Shown here: one piece after another, positions 1-8,596 of the stretch
Layout: each line of letters starts with the position of its first letter
Numbering within the stretch: position 1 is the stretch's first letter
Source: JACVRW01 sp963812415
Lineage (GTDB): Bacteria > Actinomycetota > Thermoleophilia > Solirubrobacterales > Thermoleophilaceae
DNA: 64,000 bases
Direction: 5' to 3'
Assembly (NCBI GenBank): GCA_963812415.1
Contig: CAWEVH010000043.1
Location: 186,001-250,000, forward strand
The notes under the pieces: model-generated
The model's input: the letters and a program-made list of their open reading frames with translations, nothing else
Databases searched by the model: none
Told to the model about the DNA's origin: nothing
Translations under genes and position numbers: made by a program

Positions 1-657
1 GGCAGCTGGCACCACTTCGCGGCGACGAAGAACGGAGGCAGCGCGGCGCTCTATGTGGACGGTGTAGAGGTGCACTCGGGAACCGGCGCCGACTCGGACC
101 CTGCGGTCCTGCCCTGGCACGTGATGCGAAACGGCGCCAATAGCGCCTTCTCCGAGGGGGAGGCCGACGAGGTCGCCATCTACTCCCGGGCGCTCACGGC
201 GCAGGAGGTGGCCGGCCACCACGCGCTCGGCCGCCAGCTCGCCGCCGTGCCGCCGCCGCCCGACTCACCGCCGCCCGCGGCCGAGCCGCCGTTCGCCGGA
301 ACGGGCGCCGGGGGTGGCGTGCTCGTGTCGCCCGGTCCGCTACCGCCCGCGCCACGCGGCTCGGCGAGAGTTCGCCGCGGCCTGCTCGTGGTGAGGGGCG
401 CCGCCGGCACGGCGAACCGCCTCGTGGCGCGCAGGCGCGGGCCCGTCTGGAGGGTGAGCGACGCCGCCGCGGCGCTTCGGGCCGGCGGCGGCTGCCGCCA
501 GCGGAGCGCGCGCGTCGTGACCTGCCGCGCCTCGCTCGTCAAGCGCATCGTGATGTACGGCGGCGCCGGGAACGACCGGCTCACGGTGATCGGCCGGATT
601 CCCTCCCGCCTCGTCGGCGGCGCGGGCGTCGACAGGGTGGTTCGCCGCCCCCGCTGA
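1..657 (+). CDS. LamG-domain surface protein, 3' end only
   Basis: The frame is open from base 1, so the gene starts left of the window and only its last 218 codons are seen. The opening residues (WHHFAATKNG, ALYVDGVEV, then DEVAIYSRALTAQEV) read as the last strands of a concanavalin A-like LamG jelly-roll, a ligand- or glycan-binding module of secreted proteins. A proline-rich linker follows, then a basic tail with two pieces, GGAGNDRL and GGAGVDRV, that look like RTX calcium-binding nonapeptides. Overall this suggests an exported adhesin- or enzyme-like protein. No enzyme domain is visible in the part present, so the overall function stays open. Confidence 0.75.
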   Translation, partial: GSWHHFAATKNGGSAALYVDGVEVHSGTGADSDPAVLPWHVMRNGANSAFSEGEADEVAIYSRALTAQEVAGHHALGRQLAAVPPPPDSPPPAAEPPFAGTGAGGGVLVSPGPLPPAPRGSARVRRGLLVVRGAAGTANRLVARRRGPVWRVSDAAAALRAGGGCRQRSARVVTCRASLVKRIVMYGGAGNDRLTVIGRIPSRLVGGAGVDRVVRRPR

Positions 658-700
658 GGCCCGAAACCGTGACAGGCCCGAGTTGATCGCCGCGAGGTTT

Positions 701-729
701 ACGTTGACCGCGCTATACGCGGTCAACGT
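701..729. terminator. Perfect 12-bp stem-loop between convergent genes
   Basis: ACGTTGACCGCG and its exact reverse complement are separated by the loop CTATA. The hairpin lies between the convergent LamG gene and the M29 aminopeptidase and could stop transcription from both sides. There is no T-run, as is common in high-GC actinobacteria. Confidence 0.6.
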
Positions 730-780
730 CACGCTCGCGGTCAGCCAGCGCCGCCGCGATGCGCGGCCCGGCCTCGACCA

Positions 781-1884
781 CTACACCAGGAAGCGCCCGT
801 CGCGCTGAAGCTCGACGCCGTCGACGGTGATCGAGCCCCCGGCGCGCAGGTCGCACACCATGTCCCAGTGCACGGCCGAGCTGTTCGTTCCGCCGGTCTC
901 GGGGTAACTCATGCCGATCGCAAGGTGCACGGTGCCGCCGATCTTCTCGTCGAGCAGGATCTCCTTGGTGCCCGTCGCGATACCGAAGTTGGTGCCGATG
1001 CCGAGCTCGCCTAGCCGGCGAGCGCCGCCGTCGGTGTCGAGCATCTCGAGCAGGAAGTCCTCGCCCTGCTCCGCCGAGGCGTCGACCACCTTGCCGTCGT
1101 CGAAGCGGAAGCGGACCCCGGAGACGGTCCGCCCGCCGTAGCTGGCCGGGAAGGAGAAGGCGATCTCGCCGTTCACCGAGTCCTCCACCGGTCCCGTGAA
1201 GAACTCCCCATCGGGCATGTTGTGCTCTCCCACGCAGGGAATCCAGCGGCGCCCGCCCACGCCGAGGGTGATGTCGGTTCCCTCGGCCTGAATCCGGACC
1301 TCGTCCTTGCCCTCGATCCAGCTCGCCAGCTGCCTGACCTGGTCCGACTGGCGCTGCCAAGCCGTCACCGGGTCGCCGTCCGTGACGAGACAGGCGTCGT
1401 AATAGAAGTCCTCGTACTCGCGCAACGACATCCCCGCCTCGCTCGCGTACGCGTGGGTGGGGAAGAGCGTGAGCGCCCAGCGGTACTCCCCGGCCGCCGA
1501 GCGCCTCATCGACGTCTCCATGATGTGCTTGCGCGCCTTCTGCGCGCGCGCCTGCTTCTTCGGATCCGCCTTCGAGAGCTCGCGCGCGTTGACGTCGGCC
1601 ATGATCGCGATGCGCACGTCCGCCTGCTCGGCGGCCCACTCAGCCGGGGGCGGGATCCAGTCGAGCTGCTCGTCGCTGGCGAGGTCGTAGAAGGCCGCCT
1701 GGGCCCCGCTCGTCGTGAGCTGCATGATCGGCAGCCCTCCCGCGCTCAGGACCTCTTCGTAGACGGCCTGCACGAGCGGCTCGGCCGCGGTGGTGGACTG
1801 GATCACACACACGTCGCCCTTCTCGACGCCCGTGGAGTAGCGGACCAGGATCTGAGCGAGAGCCTCTGCGCGGTTGTCCCTCAT
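781..1884 (-). CDS. M29 family aminopeptidase (AmpS/AmpT type)
   Basis: A 367-residue cytosolic metallo-aminopeptidase of peptidase family M29, which removes N-terminal residues using a two-metal centre. Family landmarks are present: VGEHNMPDGEFFTGP near residues 218-232 carries metal-ligand glutamates, GELGIGTNFG lies near 300, and HLAIGMSYPETGG then SAVHWDMVCDL near the C-terminus supply the His/Tyr and His-x-Asp ligands. Length fits the family (about 360-410). The ATG start overlaps the stop of pdxT by 4 bp (TGA within ATGA), so it is probably the last gene of a pdxS-pdxT-aminopeptidase operon. Substrate preference cannot be read from the sequence. Confidence 0.9.
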   Translation of the reverse strand: MRDNRAEALAQILVRYSTGVEKGDVCVIQSTTAAEPLVQAVYEEVLSAGGLPIMQLTTSGAQAAFYDLASDEQLDWIPPPAEWAAEQADVRIAIMADVNARELSKADPKKQARAQKARKHIMETSMRRSAAGEYRWALTLFPTHAYASEAGMSLREYEDFYYDACLVTDGDPVTAWQRQSDQVRQLASWIEGKDEVRIQAEGTDITLGVGGRRWIPCVGEHNMPDGEFFTGPVEDSVNGEIAFSFPASYGGRTVSGVRFRFDDGKVVDASAEQGEDFLLEMLDTDGGARRLGELGIGTNFGIATGTKEILLDEKIGGTVHLAIGMSYPETGGTNSSAVHWDMVCDLRAGGSITVDGVELQRDGRFLV

Positions 1885-2522
1885 CGGCTCGGGACCCTAG
1901 CCTGGTCGAGCAGCCAACGGTGGAGGCGCCGCTCGCCGGTCAGCTCCGGATGAAAGGACACGGCAGTGATGTTGTCCTGACGGATCGCCACCGGGTGGCC
2001 GTCCACGCTCGCGAGCACCTCCACCCCGTCGCCGAGGTCCTCCACCCAGGGTGCGCGGATGAACACCGCGTGAAGCGGGCCGTCGGGGAACTCGAGCTCC
2101 GCCTCGAAGGAGGCCAGCTGGCGCCCGAACGCGTTGCGGCGCACGGAGACGTCGAGCAGCCCCAGGTGCTCGCGGTCCAGCATGATCATCCCGGCGCAGG
2201 TGCCGAGCACGGGTCGACCGCTTCTCGCGAACTCGCGCAGCGGCTCGGCCAGGCCCTCGCGCTCCACCCCCAACGTGATCGTGGTGGACTCGCCGCCCGG
2301 CAGCACCAGGCCATCGAGGCCCTCGAGGTCGCCCGGCACGCGCACCTCGCGCGGCTCGGCTCCGAGCTCGCGGAGCGCCTTGGTGTGCGCCTCGAACCCT
2401 CCCTGCAGGGCCAGGACGCCGATAGCTGATCCAGTCGCTCCGGCGCGGGCCGAGCCCGCGCCCTCGCCGCTGATCACATCGCTCCGGGTCGGGCCGAGCC
2501 CGCCCCCTCGCGCACGACTCAC
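1881..2522 (-). CDS. pdxT: Pyridoxal 5'-phosphate synthase glutaminase subunit PdxT
   Basis: Class I glutamine amidotransferase that hydrolyses glutamine and channels ammonia to PdxS in the DXP-independent PLP pathway. Visible landmarks are the N-terminal strand GVLALQGGFEAH, the oxyanion strand PGGEST, the nucleophile elbow GTCAGMI (Cys), and the His-x-Glu pair in SFHPELTGE. The GTG start overlaps the pdxS stop (GTGA), giving a 213-residue protein with about 33 extra residues before the usual first strand. That extension is Gly/Ala-rich and may not be translated, because a second GTG lies inside it. Tight overlap with pdxS indicates translational coupling of the two subunits. Confidence 0.93.
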   Translation of the reverse strand: MSRARGGGLGPTRSDVISGEGAGSARAGATGSAIGVLALQGGFEAHTKALRELGAEPREVRVPGDLEGLDGLVLPGGESTTITLGVEREGLAEPLREFARSGRPVLGTCAGMIMLDREHLGLLDVSVRRNAFGRQLASFEAELEFPDGPLHAVFIRAPWVEDLGDGVEVLASVDGHPVAIRQDNITAVSFHPELTGERRLHRWLLDQARVPSR

Positions 2523-3412
2523 CAGCCGCGGTTCTGGAGCAGGCCGCCGTTCTCCTGGAGGGTGCCGATCTCGATCCCCGGCATGGCCTCGCCGAGCCGG
2601 CGCGACGCGGCGGCCACGCGCTCCGGATCGTTGAAGTGGGTGGTGGCCTCGACGATCGCCCGCCCACGGACCTCCGGGTCGGACGACTTGAAGATGCCCG
2701 AGCCCACGAAGTTGCCCTCGGCGCCGAGCTGCATCATCAGCGCGGCGTCCGCCGGCGTGGCGATACCGCCCGCGCAGAACAGCACCACGGGGAGCTTCCC
2801 GGCGCTCGCGACCTCCCTGACCAGCTCCAGCGGCGCGCCGTGCTCCTTGGCGGCGGTGGGCAGCTCCACCGGGTCCAGGGCCGCGAGCCGGCGGATCTCG
2901 CCGGTGATCATCCGGATGTGGCGCACGGCCTCGACGACGTTGCCGGTGCCCGCCTCGCCCTTCGAGCGGATCATGGCCGCTCCCTCGGCGATCCGCCGCA
3001 GCGCCTCGCCCAGGTTCGTCGCGCCGCAGACGAACGGGACCTTGAAGGCCCGCTTGTCGATGTGATGCGCCTCGTCGGCGGGCGTCAGCACCTCGGACTC
3101 GTCGATGTAGTCGACCTCGAGCGCCTCGAGCACCTGCGCCTCGACGAAGTGGCCGATCCGCGCCTTGGCCATCACGGGGATCGTGACCGCCGCCTGGATC
3201 TCCTCGATCATCCGCGGGTTGGACATGCGGGCCACGCCGCCGTCCGCGCGGATGTCGGCCGGCACGCGCTCGAGCGCCATCACGGCGGCGGCGCCGGCAT
3301 CCTCGGCGATCTTCGCCTGCTCGGCGGTGACCACGTCCATGATCACGCCGCCCTTGAGCATCTCGGCGAGGCCGGCCTTGACTCTGAAGGTGCCCGTCTC
3401 CATGTCGGCCAT
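2519..3412 (-). CDS. pdxS: Pyridoxal 5'-phosphate synthase subunit PdxS
   Basis: A 297-residue (beta/alpha)8 synthase that makes PLP from ribose 5-phosphate, glyceraldehyde 3-phosphate and ammonia. Signature stretches are GGVIMDVVTAEQAKIAEDAGA, ALERVPADIRADGGVARMS, PVMAKARIGHFVEA (first catalytic lysine) and RSKGEAGTGN (second lysine), with the phosphate loop CAGGIATPADA. The length matches the family (about 290-300). It is the first gene of a pdxS-pdxT operon. A TATCCT hexamer sits directly upstream and could be a -10 box for a very short leader. ATG at 3412 is used; a second ATG three codons on is possible. Confidence 0.97.
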   Translation of the reverse strand: MADMETGTFRVKAGLAEMLKGGVIMDVVTAEQAKIAEDAGAAAVMALERVPADIRADGGVARMSNPRMIEEIQAAVTIPVMAKARIGHFVEAQVLEALEVDYIDESEVLTPADEAHHIDKRAFKVPFVCGATNLGEALRRIAEGAAMIRSKGEAGTGNVVEAVRHIRMITGEIRRLAALDPVELPTAAKEHGAPLELVREVASAGKLPVVLFCAGGIATPADAALMMQLGAEGNFVGSGIFKSSDPEVRGRAIVEATTHFNDPERVAAASRRLGEAMPGIEIGTLQENGGLLQNRGW

Positions 3413-3449
3413 CCAGGATACCCGTGCGACGGTATGGGACGGGAGCGGT

Positions 3450-5408
3450 CTAGGGCGGCCCGGTCCAGCCTGCCGCGTAGCACGGGCGGCCGGAGCAGGT
3501 GTCGACGAACGCGCCCCCGAGCTTCAGGAACTCGGAGAACTGCAGTGCGGCGGCGGGCGCCGTGGCCGTGAGCGAGTGCGGATCCATCCCGCGCGTCTGC
3601 GCGATGTTCGCGAGCGGAGACGCGGGCGTTCCGAGCCCGCCCGCCCTCAGCGGTCCGGTGTCGTACACCACCATGGCGTTGCCGGAGTACGGCAGGCTCC
3701 GGATGCGCGGGATGCGGTAGTAGGGCTGCTTGTCGCGGCTGCGCCCGGGGTCGAGCGCAGGCGTGCGCAGCCGCGCGCCGATCACGCGGGCCTCGATCTC
3801 GGTGGCGACGTTCGCCACCTGGTGATCGCCGAACGCCTCGTGCAGCAGCACGGTGTGGCGCGGGGTGTCCGGGTAGGGATCGCGCGTCATGTGCCAGGCG
3901 TATCCGTTCGCCTCACCGCGATCCCAGAGCATCTGCACCATCGACACGAGCAGCTGGCGCTCGAGCTGGTTCGGATAGCTCGGGTAGAGCACGTCTGCGA
4001 AGCGACCGAACTGGGTGCTCCGCGCGAGGAGCAGGCCGAAGTTCATGGCGGGGACGATCAGCGCAGAGCGCTCGAAGTCGGGGGCGACGGCGGTGAGCGC
4101 GCCGCCGAGGATGCCGCCCTGGCTCCCGCCGGCGAAGAAGAGCCGCCGCGTGTCGATCTTCCCGGCGAACTCCGGGCGCGAGCTGAAGCCGTCCGGATGG
4201 ATCATCAGCCGCCCGAGGAACATGAAGTTGACGAAGCCCTGCTGGAGGCGGTCGGCGAGGCTCGGGAACTTCGAGATGTCCTGCGACAGGTCGACCACGT
4301 TGGGGAGGTCCTCACTCGACATGCCGGACCAGTCGGTCGCGCAGGTCACGAAGTTGGACGCCGCCGCCAGAGGCGCAAGGCCGAGCACGGCCTCCGCCCC
4401 GCCGAGCAGGCCATGGCCGAACAGGAGCGGCCGGCCGTTCGTCCCGCCGTCGGGCACCAGGCAGATGAAGCGCTCGACCTGCACGTTGCCCGGCGTCCTC
4501 ACCGGCAGCCCCTGGCGGTCGAGCCTGAAGCGCGCGCCCGGCGGGCAGCCTGCGGCGTCCAGGAAGCACGGAACGGTGAACGTGCCGTCGACCCGTTTCA
4601 CGTCGGGGGTCTGCTGGGTCACGCTGTCGACCGTGAACGGCGGCGCCGCCCCCTGCACCTCCAGGTCGCCGGTCGTGGTGTCGCCGAGCTCCGCGAAGGC
4701 GCGGTCGCGAACCGAGAGCAGCCGCTGCGAGAGCGACCTGCGGCTTGCGACCGTGAAGTCCCAGGCCCGGTACAGACTGCCGCGCCGGATACCGGCCTTG
4801 GCGAGCCGGCGGAAGATGTTCCGGTAGCGACGACTCGAGCGCCCGCCGTCGCGCAGCCGCCGGAAGGCGCGGTCGGCCTTGAGCGTACGGCCGCGACGGT
4901 CCTTCAGGTTGCGCAGCGCGACGATGTAGCGGCGACCCTCGCGCCAGTTGGCCGCCGGGTGCACGAGCAGCGCGCGCCGGCGGGGGTTCGTCGCCTGGGC
5001 GTCGAGCTCCGCCCAGATCAGCTGGCGCTCGCCAGTCCGCGCGTCGATCACGACGATCGGAGCCCGCCGGGCGAAGGACCTCGCCAGGTCGTTCACCGGC
5101 ACCGCCCGGCTGCGCTTCAGGTCGAGGCCCGGCACGCGGGTAACGATCATCTGGCCCGGGCTGAAGCCGTCCGAGCGGTTGTAGTCGGCCGCCTTGACCG
5201 GCCGCCCATCCTTGTTGCGCGGCATCTGGGAGTCGCGCAGGGCGATCCTGCCGTCCTTGCGGAAGTGGTCGTTCGGCCACGGCAGCAGGCAGTGCGCCGG
5301 ATCGATCGGGTCGCAGCCGGGGCGGGCCGCGCTCGCCTCGGCCGCGGGTAGCGCGAGCCCGGCGGCGGCCAGGCCTGCGAGGACGGCGAGAGCGAGTCGT
5401 CGGCTCAC
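3450..5408 (-). CDS. Secreted alpha/beta-hydrolase-like protein
   Basis: A 652-residue exported protein. The N-terminus (basic SRRLALAVLAGLAAAGLALPA, then AxA) is a signal peptide. The C-terminal half carries an alpha/beta-hydrolase signature: GHGLLGG oxyanion-type loop, then the nucleophile elbow GGSQGG, and a late HEAFGDHQV stretch that could supply the acid and histidine. The N-terminal ~250 residues (LLPWPNDHFRKDGRIAL) match no catalytic family I can name. I chose the GTG at 5408 over the upstream start because it begins exactly at the signal peptide and has a TATGCT box 8 nt upstream. Substrate is unknown; a lipase/esterase or peptidase role is inference only. Confidence 0.75.
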   Translation of the reverse strand: MSRRLALAVLAGLAAAGLALPAAEASAARPGCDPIDPAHCLLPWPNDHFRKDGRIALRDSQMPRNKDGRPVKAADYNRSDGFSPGQMIVTRVPGLDLKRSRAVPVNDLARSFARRAPIVVIDARTGERQLIWAELDAQATNPRRRALLVHPAANWREGRRYIVALRNLKDRRGRTLKADRAFRRLRDGGRSSRRYRNIFRRLAKAGIRRGSLYRAWDFTVASRRSLSQRLLSVRDRAFAELGDTTTGDLEVQGAAPPFTVDSVTQQTPDVKRVDGTFTVPCFLDAAGCPPGARFRLDRQGLPVRTPGNVQVERFICLVPDGGTNGRPLLFGHGLLGGAEAVLGLAPLAAASNFVTCATDWSGMSSEDLPNVVDLSQDISKFPSLADRLQQGFVNFMFLGRLMIHPDGFSSRPEFAGKIDTRRLFFAGGSQGGILGGALTAVAPDFERSALIVPAMNFGLLLARSTQFGRFADVLYPSYPNQLERQLLVSMVQMLWDRGEANGYAWHMTRDPYPDTPRHTVLLHEAFGDHQVANVATEIEARVIGARLRTPALDPGRSRDKQPYYRIPRIRSLPYSGNAMVVYDTGPLRAGGLGTPASPLANIAQTRGMDPHSLTATAPAAALQFSEFLKLGGAFVDTCSGRPCYAAGWTGPP

Positions 5409-5416
5409 GGCGGGCG

Positions 5417-5422
5417 AGCATA
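5417..5422 (-). promoter_or_regulatory. -10 box for leaderless secreted hydrolase gene
   Basis: TATGCT on the minus strand ends 8 nt before the GTG at 5408, the spacing seen at many starts in this window, so transcription probably begins at the start codon. Confidence 0.45.
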
Positions 5423-5451
5423 ACGGTGGCGGGCGGTGGCCCGCCACCGAC

Positions 5452-6303
5452 CTACTTCAGCCGGAACGCCTTGATGCGGTCGGCGTAGGCCGACTCGTCG
5501 AGCGCGTACACGCCGTAGGCCAGCGCTTGGATCAACCCCAGTAGCGCGGCGTGCGAGCGCACGTAGGCCGGGCTGTTCGAGGAGTAGTAGAGCCGGTGGT
5601 CGGCCAGCTTCGCGACCTCGGAGAGGGTGGCGTCGGCGATTGCGATGGTCGCCGCGCGCCGATTGCGCGCGAGCTTCATGGCGCGGACCACCAGCGGGTG
5701 CGGGCGCCCGGCGGAGAATCCGATCATCACGGTCTTCTCGTCCACGCGGCCGAGCTTGGCGAGGCCCTCCTGGGACGGCGAGGCCACCACCTCGGCGCGC
5801 AGGTCGAGGAGCATCAGGAGGTGGCGCAGGTAGCTCGCGAAGAACGCCATCTGGTCGGTGCCGCAGAGCACGATCCGGTCCGCGCGCGAGACCAGGTCGA
5901 CGGCGGCCGACACCTCGTCCCGGTCGACCTTGCGCGCGGTCTCCGCCATGTTGGTGTGGTCTGCGGCGAGCGCGGTCTCGAACTCGGTCTGGTCGATCGG
6001 GAAGAGCGGCGGGCCCGAGATGTCGGTGGTGGGACCGCCGTTCTCACGCGCGCGCCGGTACTCGTCGCGCGCGGCCGCCTGGAGCTCGGGAAACCCCTCG
6101 AAGCCGAGGGCCTGGGCGAAGCGAACGACGGTCGAGCTCGAGGTGTTCGCCCGGCGCGCCAGCTCCTCCGCGGTGTGGAAGGCCGCCTCCTCCAGGTGAT
6201 CGACGATGTACTGGCCGACATCCTTCTGCGAGCGGCTGAACTCGTCGAAGCGCTGGCGGATCTCCTCGGACAGAGTGAGGGCGGTCGTCCCGGTTCGCGT
6301 CAC
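5452..6303 (-). CDS. RpiR/MurR family transcriptional regulator (HTH plus SIS)
   Basis: A 283-residue regulator with an N-terminal helix-turn-helix of the RpiR type (DVGQYIVDHLEEAAFHTAEELARRANTSSSTVVRFAQALGFEGFPELQ, roughly residues 27-78) and a C-terminal SIS domain (DRIVLCGTDQMAFFASYLRHLL, then MIGFSAGRPHPLVVRAMKLAR) that binds phosphosugars. Family members repress sugar-phosphate or cell-wall sugar catabolism genes and release DNA on effector binding. No sugar pathway gene adjoins it, so its target is not evident here. It is divergent from the GST gene across a 64-bp gap. Confidence 0.9.
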   Translation of the reverse strand: MTRTGTTALTLSEEIRQRFDEFSRSQKDVGQYIVDHLEEAAFHTAEELARRANTSSSTVVRFAQALGFEGFPELQAAARDEYRRARENGGPTTDISGPPLFPIDQTEFETALAADHTNMAETARKVDRDEVSAAVDLVSRADRIVLCGTDQMAFFASYLRHLLMLLDLRAEVVASPSQEGLAKLGRVDEKTVMIGFSAGRPHPLVVRAMKLARNRRAATIAIADATLSEVAKLADHRLYYSSNSPAYVRSHAALLGLIQALAYGVYALDESAYADRIKAFRLK

Positions 6304-6354
6304 GCACGGGTTTTTCGGCGGGCGGCGCGGAGTTCCTTCAGCTGGCGCCAGGGG

Positions 6355-6360
6355 TAGCGT
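6355..6360 (+). promoter_or_regulatory. -10 box for leaderless GST gene
   Basis: TAGCGT ends 7 nt before GTG 6368. This favours the second of two adjacent GTG codons as the start. Confidence 0.45.
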
Positions 6361-6367
6361 TCCGGTG

Positions 6368-7003
6368 GTGATCCTCTACGACCATCCCTCGTCCGGAAAC
6401 TGCATGAAGGCGCGCATCCTCCTTCGGCAGCTCGAGATCCCCTACGAGCGCGTGACCGTCGACCTGTTCAAGGGCGAGACCCGCAGCGCCGAGCACTTCG
6501 CGCGTAACCCGGACGGACGCATCCCGGTGCTCGAGCTCGACTCCGGCGAGATGATCCCCGAGTCGGGGGCGATCCTGCTCCACCTGGCCGCCGACACGCC
6601 CTACCTGCCGGCGGACGGGACACTCGAGCGCACGCGCGTGCACCAGTGGATGCTGTTCGAGCAGGGGCGGATCGAGGGCGAGCTCGCCTATGCCCGCTTC
6701 CTGCGGCTGTCGGATCGCGCGGACAGGATGCCCGAGGTGTTCGACAACCGCGTCAAGCGCGGGCGCGACGCGCTCGGGGCGCTCGACCGTGGACTGTCCG
6801 ACGGTCGAACGTTCGTCGCGGGCGACTCGTACACGGTGGCCGACATCGCCCTCTATTCCTACGTCCACTGCGCGCACGACGCGGGGGTCGACGAGCGCGC
6901 CCACGAGCACGTGGCCTCCTGGCTCGACCGGGTCGAGGCCACCCCGCGCTTCGAGAACGACCTGGAGCCGGTGCCGGCGCACGCCTCCGAACGCCCCATC
7001 TGA
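6368..7003 (+). CDS. Glutathione S-transferase family protein
   Basis: A 211-residue cytosolic GST-fold protein. The N-terminal thioredoxin-like domain has ILYDHPSSGNCMKARILLRQLEIPYERV, with a Ser-x-x-x-Cys-type active-site turn, the cis-Pro loop GRIPVLELD, and the glutathione-binding MIPESGAILLHLA. The C-terminal helical domain ends in GDSYTVADIALYSYVH, the classic GST N-capping box. Actinobacteria usually lack glutathione, so the thiol used, if any, may be different; that point is inference. Two GTG codons compete; 6368 is chosen from the -10 spacing. Confidence 0.88.
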   Translation: MILYDHPSSGNCMKARILLRQLEIPYERVTVDLFKGETRSAEHFARNPDGRIPVLELDSGEMIPESGAILLHLAADTPYLPADGTLERTRVHQWMLFEQGRIEGELAYARFLRLSDRADRMPEVFDNRVKRGRDALGALDRGLSDGRTFVAGDSYTVADIALYSYVHCAHDAGVDERAHEHVASWLDRVEATPRFENDLEPVPAHASERPI

Positions 7004-7060
7004 CGATGAGCAGGAAAGCGCGATGAGAACGAAGGCTCGCACGCACCGCGTGCTCACTCA

Positions 7061-8062
7061 ATGACGAGCTTCGAGGTCGACCGCTTCGAGTGGAGCTCCG
7101 CGGAGCGGCTCGAGCTGGCCGGCCGCTGGTACGAGGTGCGCGGGCTGCGCTTCCTGCGTCCGACGCTCGACGTCGAGGTGGACGGCCGGCCGCGCAGGCT
7201 GCTCGCCCTGCTCGAGCACAAGCCATGGGCACCCGAGGAGGACGACGAGTGGCTCGCGGCATTCGCCTGGAAGGGCGAGCGGGCCGAAGTGGGCGAGGCG
7301 CGCCTCACGGTGAGCCCCGACATCACGATCGAGCTCGAGCCGCCCACGCTGCCGGGCGGCCGCCCGCCCAAGCGCCGCCGCCGTCCGGCCGATCCGCGCG
7401 TGCGGCAGCTCGAGGGTGAGCGCGCGTCGCTGCAGGCGGAGCTGGCGGCTGCCGAGGCGCGTGTCGTGCGGCTCGAGGCCGCGCTCGCCAAGGAGCGCGC
7501 GCGATTCGACGCGGACCGCGACTCGCTGAGCGCCGCACAGCAGCGACTCGAGGACGAGCGCGACCAGGCGCTGGCGGCGCGGGACGCCGCGATCGGCGAG
7601 CGTGACGCGGTGACCGGCGCGCGCGACGCGGCGATCGCGGACCGCGACAAGGCTACGGCCGAGCGCGAGAGGGCGGTGGCGGAGCGCGACGCCGCCACGG
7701 GCAAGCTCGCCGGCACCGAGCGCGACCGCGATGCTGCCTACGCCGCCCGCGACAAGGCGCGCGAGGAACGCAACTCGTGGCTCTCACGCGCCCGCGACGC
7801 TGCCGCCCAGCGCGACGCCGCGCTCGTCGCGCGCGACAGTGCCGCGGCCGAGCGCGACCGGGCGACGAGCGCGCGCGACGCCGCCGCGGCGGAGCGCGAC
7901 GAGGTGAGGGCCTCGGCCGCGCCCACCCTGGCCCCGCCGGTGATAACGGCGGCGGCCGGCGGCGGGCCGGCCCTGTCCGGCTGGGGGTCGCGGATCGCGG
8001 CGCTGGTGGCGCTGCTCGCGCTGATCGCGCTCGTGGTGCTGCTGATCAGCTGGGCCACCTGA
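7061..8062 (+). CDS. Coiled-coil protein with C-terminal membrane anchor
   Basis: A 333-residue protein with three visible parts. Residues 1-95 form a compact domain (FEWSSAERLELAGRWYEVRGLRF, then LLALLEHKPW), which I do not recognise as a named family. Residues about 105-275 are a long coiled coil built on a repeated ERDAA/ARDAA heptad-like unit. Residues about 308-330 are one hydrophobic helix (RIAALVALLALIALVVLLIS) that would leave the coil facing the cytoplasm. The gene follows the GST by 57 bp. The repeat makes replication slippage possible, but the frame is intact. Function is unknown; a scaffold or sensor at the membrane is a guess. Confidence 0.75.
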   Translation: MTSFEVDRFEWSSAERLELAGRWYEVRGLRFLRPTLDVEVDGRPRRLLALLEHKPWAPEEDDEWLAAFAWKGERAEVGEARLTVSPDITIELEPPTLPGGRPPKRRRRPADPRVRQLEGERASLQAELAAAEARVVRLEAALAKERARFDADRDSLSAAQQRLEDERDQALAARDAAIGERDAVTGARDAAIADRDKATAERERAVAERDAATGKLAGTERDRDAAYAARDKAREERNSWLSRARDAAAQRDAALVARDSAAAERDRATSARDAAAAERDEVRASAAPTLAPPVITAAAGGGPALSGWGSRIAALVALLALIALVVLLISWAT

Positions 8063-8107
8063 GCGGCGGGCCTTCGTGCGTCCGAGTCAGGAAACAGACT
8101 TGGCGGC

Positions 8108-8572
8108 ATGCCGGACACGCCGGAAGAGTTTGCCTACGGGGAGGCGTTGCGAGCCATCGAGTCGCAGGAGCGGATGGTCAACGAGCTGCGATCCCGTACG
8201 GGCATCCTGCTAACTGGCGCGTCGCTCGTGACCTCTCTGTTCGGCGCCGCGGCTCTCGGCGAAGGGCGAGTAGACGCGTGGAGCGTTATCGCACTGCTCG
8301 CGTTCGTAGCCGTCGTTGGCTCTTGCGTCTGGATCGCGTTGCCCAGGCGCAAAGCATGGCGGTTCTCGTTCAGCGCGAAGATCTTGCTCGAGGACTGGGC
8401 AGATGAGCCCAGAAGCGGCGACGTCACCTTGATGACGCGCTTCCTGGCCACCACACTGGAACGTAACTACCGCAAGAACGAGGACCTCCTCGAGGGCCTC
8501 TACAACTGGTTCACCGCAGCTGCGGTGCTGCTGGGCGTCGAGGTTCTCGCATGGGCCCTGGAGCTCGCGTGA
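8108..8572 (+). CDS. Small integral membrane protein of unknown function
   Basis: A 154-residue protein beginning with an acidic amphipathic stretch (EEFAYGEALRAIESQERMVNELRSR), followed by two close membrane helices (GILLTGASLVTSLFGAAAL and VIALLAFVAVVGSCVWIAL), a 55-residue cytoplasmic loop, and a third helix (WFTAAAVLLGVEVLAWAL) at the end. Base composition is visibly less GC-rich than the flanking genes. AGGAAA lies 12 nt before the ATG. Similar small three-helix proteins are scattered through actinobacteria without known function. The next gene starts 24 bp downstream and is probably cotranscribed. Confidence 0.7.
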   Translation: MPDTPEEFAYGEALRAIESQERMVNELRSRTGILLTGASLVTSLFGAAALGEGRVDAWSVIALLAFVAVVGSCVWIALPRRKAWRFSFSAKILLEDWADEPRSGDVTLMTRFLATTLERNYRKNEDLLEGLYNWFTAAAVLLGVEVLAWALELA

Positions 8573-8596
8573 CTAGAAAGGGGGTGAAACAAGCCA

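Noticed and set aside
7380..7920. Repetitive DNA in the coiled-coil gene as a mobile or satellite repeat
   Set aside because: Repeats keep the heptad-like reading frame and encode a continuous coiled coil.
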